A stretch of DNA of 64,000 nt from Rhizomys pruinosus (taxonomy: Eukaryota > Chordata > Mammalia > Rodentia > Spalacidae): contig VZQC01005555.1 in NCBI GenBank assembly GCA_009823505.1, positions 841,528 to 905,527 on the forward strand, written 5' to 3'. The notes below the pieces were generated by a model. The model made no database searches. It was not told the origin of the DNA and saw only the letters and a list, made by a program, of their open reading frames with translations. A program made the translations under genes and the position numbers. This document shows, piece by piece, positions 62,386 through 64,000 of this stretch (position 1 is the first letter of the stretch; every line of letters starts with the position of its first letter).

Positions 62386-64000
62386 CTGAGCAACAAGAGA
62401 ACTGAGTGATTCTGACAGTTTGAAATTAGATAAAAGAAAGAAACACAGCATAATGTCACGATCAAAGGTTCTAAGAGAAGTTTTGCAATCATTTGTAGGA
62501 ATAAGTTGGCATTTCAAATATGAATGCAAGGATTAGCCTATCATTTATAGACTATAAGAAAAAAACATTTCCCTACCTCACAAAACAAGATAAACAGATA
62601 AAATTAACTTAAATGTAAAACAAAAAAATAGTAGAAAATATGGGGTGATAACACTTATCCTACAAGTAAAAGAAGGCATTTTAAGTGTTTAATACAAAGG
62701 TCAAAAAGCCAAAGATAATGGCATACTTGAAATTATACAAAATTGAGTATAAAAAAAATTATAAAATAGCCAGGGGTGGTGGCACACCTTTAATCCTAGC
62801 ACTAGGGAGGCAGAGGCAGGCAGATCTCTGTGAGTTCAAGGCCAGCCTGGTCAACAGAGTGAGTTCCAGGACAGCTGGGGCTACAGGGAGACCCTGTCTT
62901 GAAAAGACAAAAAAACCCTCCCCCAAAACAAAAAAACTAAGACAGGTGGCACAGGACTTCAAGATCCCCATTCATTCCACATTTAAGAAAGTAAAAAGTG
63001 GGGCTGGAGAGATGGCCTAGAGGTTAAGAGCGCCGACTGCTCTTGCAGAGGACCCGGGTTCAATCCCCAGCACCCACGTGGCGGCTGAGAACGTCTGTAA
63101 CTCCAATTCCAGGAGAACTCCAGTTCCAGGGGTATCTGACACCCTCTTCTGACCTCTGCGGCACTGCACGACACGGGTGCACAGACCTCCATGCAGACAA
63201 TACATTCATACACATACAGAAATAAATAAAATTAAAAAAAAAAGAATGAAAAATAAGTTACTAAGTTATACAATTACTTTTTAAAATAGGCATGAATAAA
63301 AATATCCTTTATCAGATCTGGCAAGACAGTTCAGTGGTAAAGTCACTTCCTGTCAAGCCTGACAGACCTGAGTTTTATCCCTGGGACCCACATAGGGAAA
63401 GAGACAGCCAATTCCAGCAAGTCCTCCTCTGGCATTCAAATGTACATGCACACACACACGCACACAAATAAACAAATAAATAAATAAGATTTTTTTAATG
63501 CAATATATGTGTTTATTCCCTTTATGGATCAAATATGTTCACATATATCTACGTTCTGTAATAGTTACATTTAATTTTGTAAGTGCTTTGCTAAACCAGT
63601 AAGTCAGTATTTCAATGAGTGGAAGACTTATCCCAAGCATTCTCTGTAATAAACGACTGACTTAAACCTGGCTTTATAGTCTTTTTGAGTGTCAGGGTCT
63701 CTCTTTAGTCCTAGATGGCCTGGACTTACTCTGTAGACCAGGCTGGCCTTAAACTCACAGAGATCCACCTGCCTCTGCCTCCCCAGTGAAAAGCAAGCAC
63801 TCTTAAACCACTGAATCATGCCTCTTTGCCTATTTATTTACTTTCTAATTGAGAAGTGTTGACGGTTCTTACTTTTTCCCTCTCTTTTAACAAACAAGGC
63901 TACATTGATTCTGTGTAAATTACCATTTGTCTGAGTATTACTCGAAGTTACTAGAATTAGAATTTAAGCTTTGGAGCTGAGCATGGTGGCACATACTTTT
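62386..64000. other. Intron upstream of W1
   Basis: About 62390-62760 unique AT-rich; B1 (+) 62768-62925; B2 (+) 63000-63245 with A tail; old B4/B2 (+) 63315-63490; unique; partial B1 (-) 63675-63785; the start of another B1 (+) at about 63975. No exon signal seen. Confidence 0.75.

Noticed and set aside
1..64000. Search for a novel multi-gene system, CRISPR array, phage or operon
   Set aside because: Everything coding belongs to one spliced mammalian gene, and repeats are SINE, LINE or tandem type. Direct repeats with spacers are target-site duplications or minisatellites, not CRISPR.

Overview
The window is mammalian nuclear DNA from a myomorph rodent. B1 (7SL-derived) and B2 (tRNA-derived) SINEs occur every few hundred bases, B4 SINEs and a rodent-type L1 are also present, and microsatellites are frequent. 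The B1 and B2 subfamilies do not look exactly like the mouse or rat ones I know, so I do not name a species. There is no bacterial or phage content, no CRISPR array, and no tRNA or rRNA gene that I can support.

One gene fills the window. It is the 3' half of Mdn1 (midasin, the giant AAA+ ATPase that remodels pre-60S ribosomes), on the minus strand. I placed 44 exons (called W1 to W44 in transcript order) from 62385 down to the stop codon at 5059-5061. Each exon was placed by splice signals, reading phase and recognisable midasin protein sequence. Counting the duplicated pair once, the exons sum to 7,665 coding bases, exactly 2,555 codons with the stop, and all phases chain. W1-W25 (about 1,622 codons) encode the end of the long helical linker behind the AAA ring. 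W26-W36 (about 611 codons) encode the Asp/Glu-rich flexible tether. W37-W44 (about 321 codons) encode the C-terminal MIDAS domain, including the DxSxS metal site. The N-terminal and AAA-ring exons lie beyond position 64000.

Layout: 1 to about 3945 is SINE-rich DNA downstream of the gene. About 3946-5058 is the 3' UTR. 5059-19934 holds the MIDAS exons and the end of the acidic region, with a SINE-derived 36-bp minisatellite (14285-14644) and a 490-bp GT-rich tract. 22178-30216 holds the rest of the acidic region, a 63-base N gap inside a B2 tail, and a 1.3-kb 34-bp minisatellite that starts almost at a splice donor. 31063-41615 holds linker exons plus a roughly 3-kb direct duplication carrying two exons; this is probably an assembly artefact. 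41705-44634 is an L1 with an inverted 5' end and target-site duplications. 46286-62385 holds the remaining linker exons. 62386-64000 is intron.

The most interesting non-coding observation is a recurrent composite SINE. A B2-type tRNA-derived head is joined to a B1 body at a shared TTTAA-GCCGGGCG-like junction. At least seven copies occur here, and four are bracketed by their own target-site duplications, so the composite appears to move as one unit.
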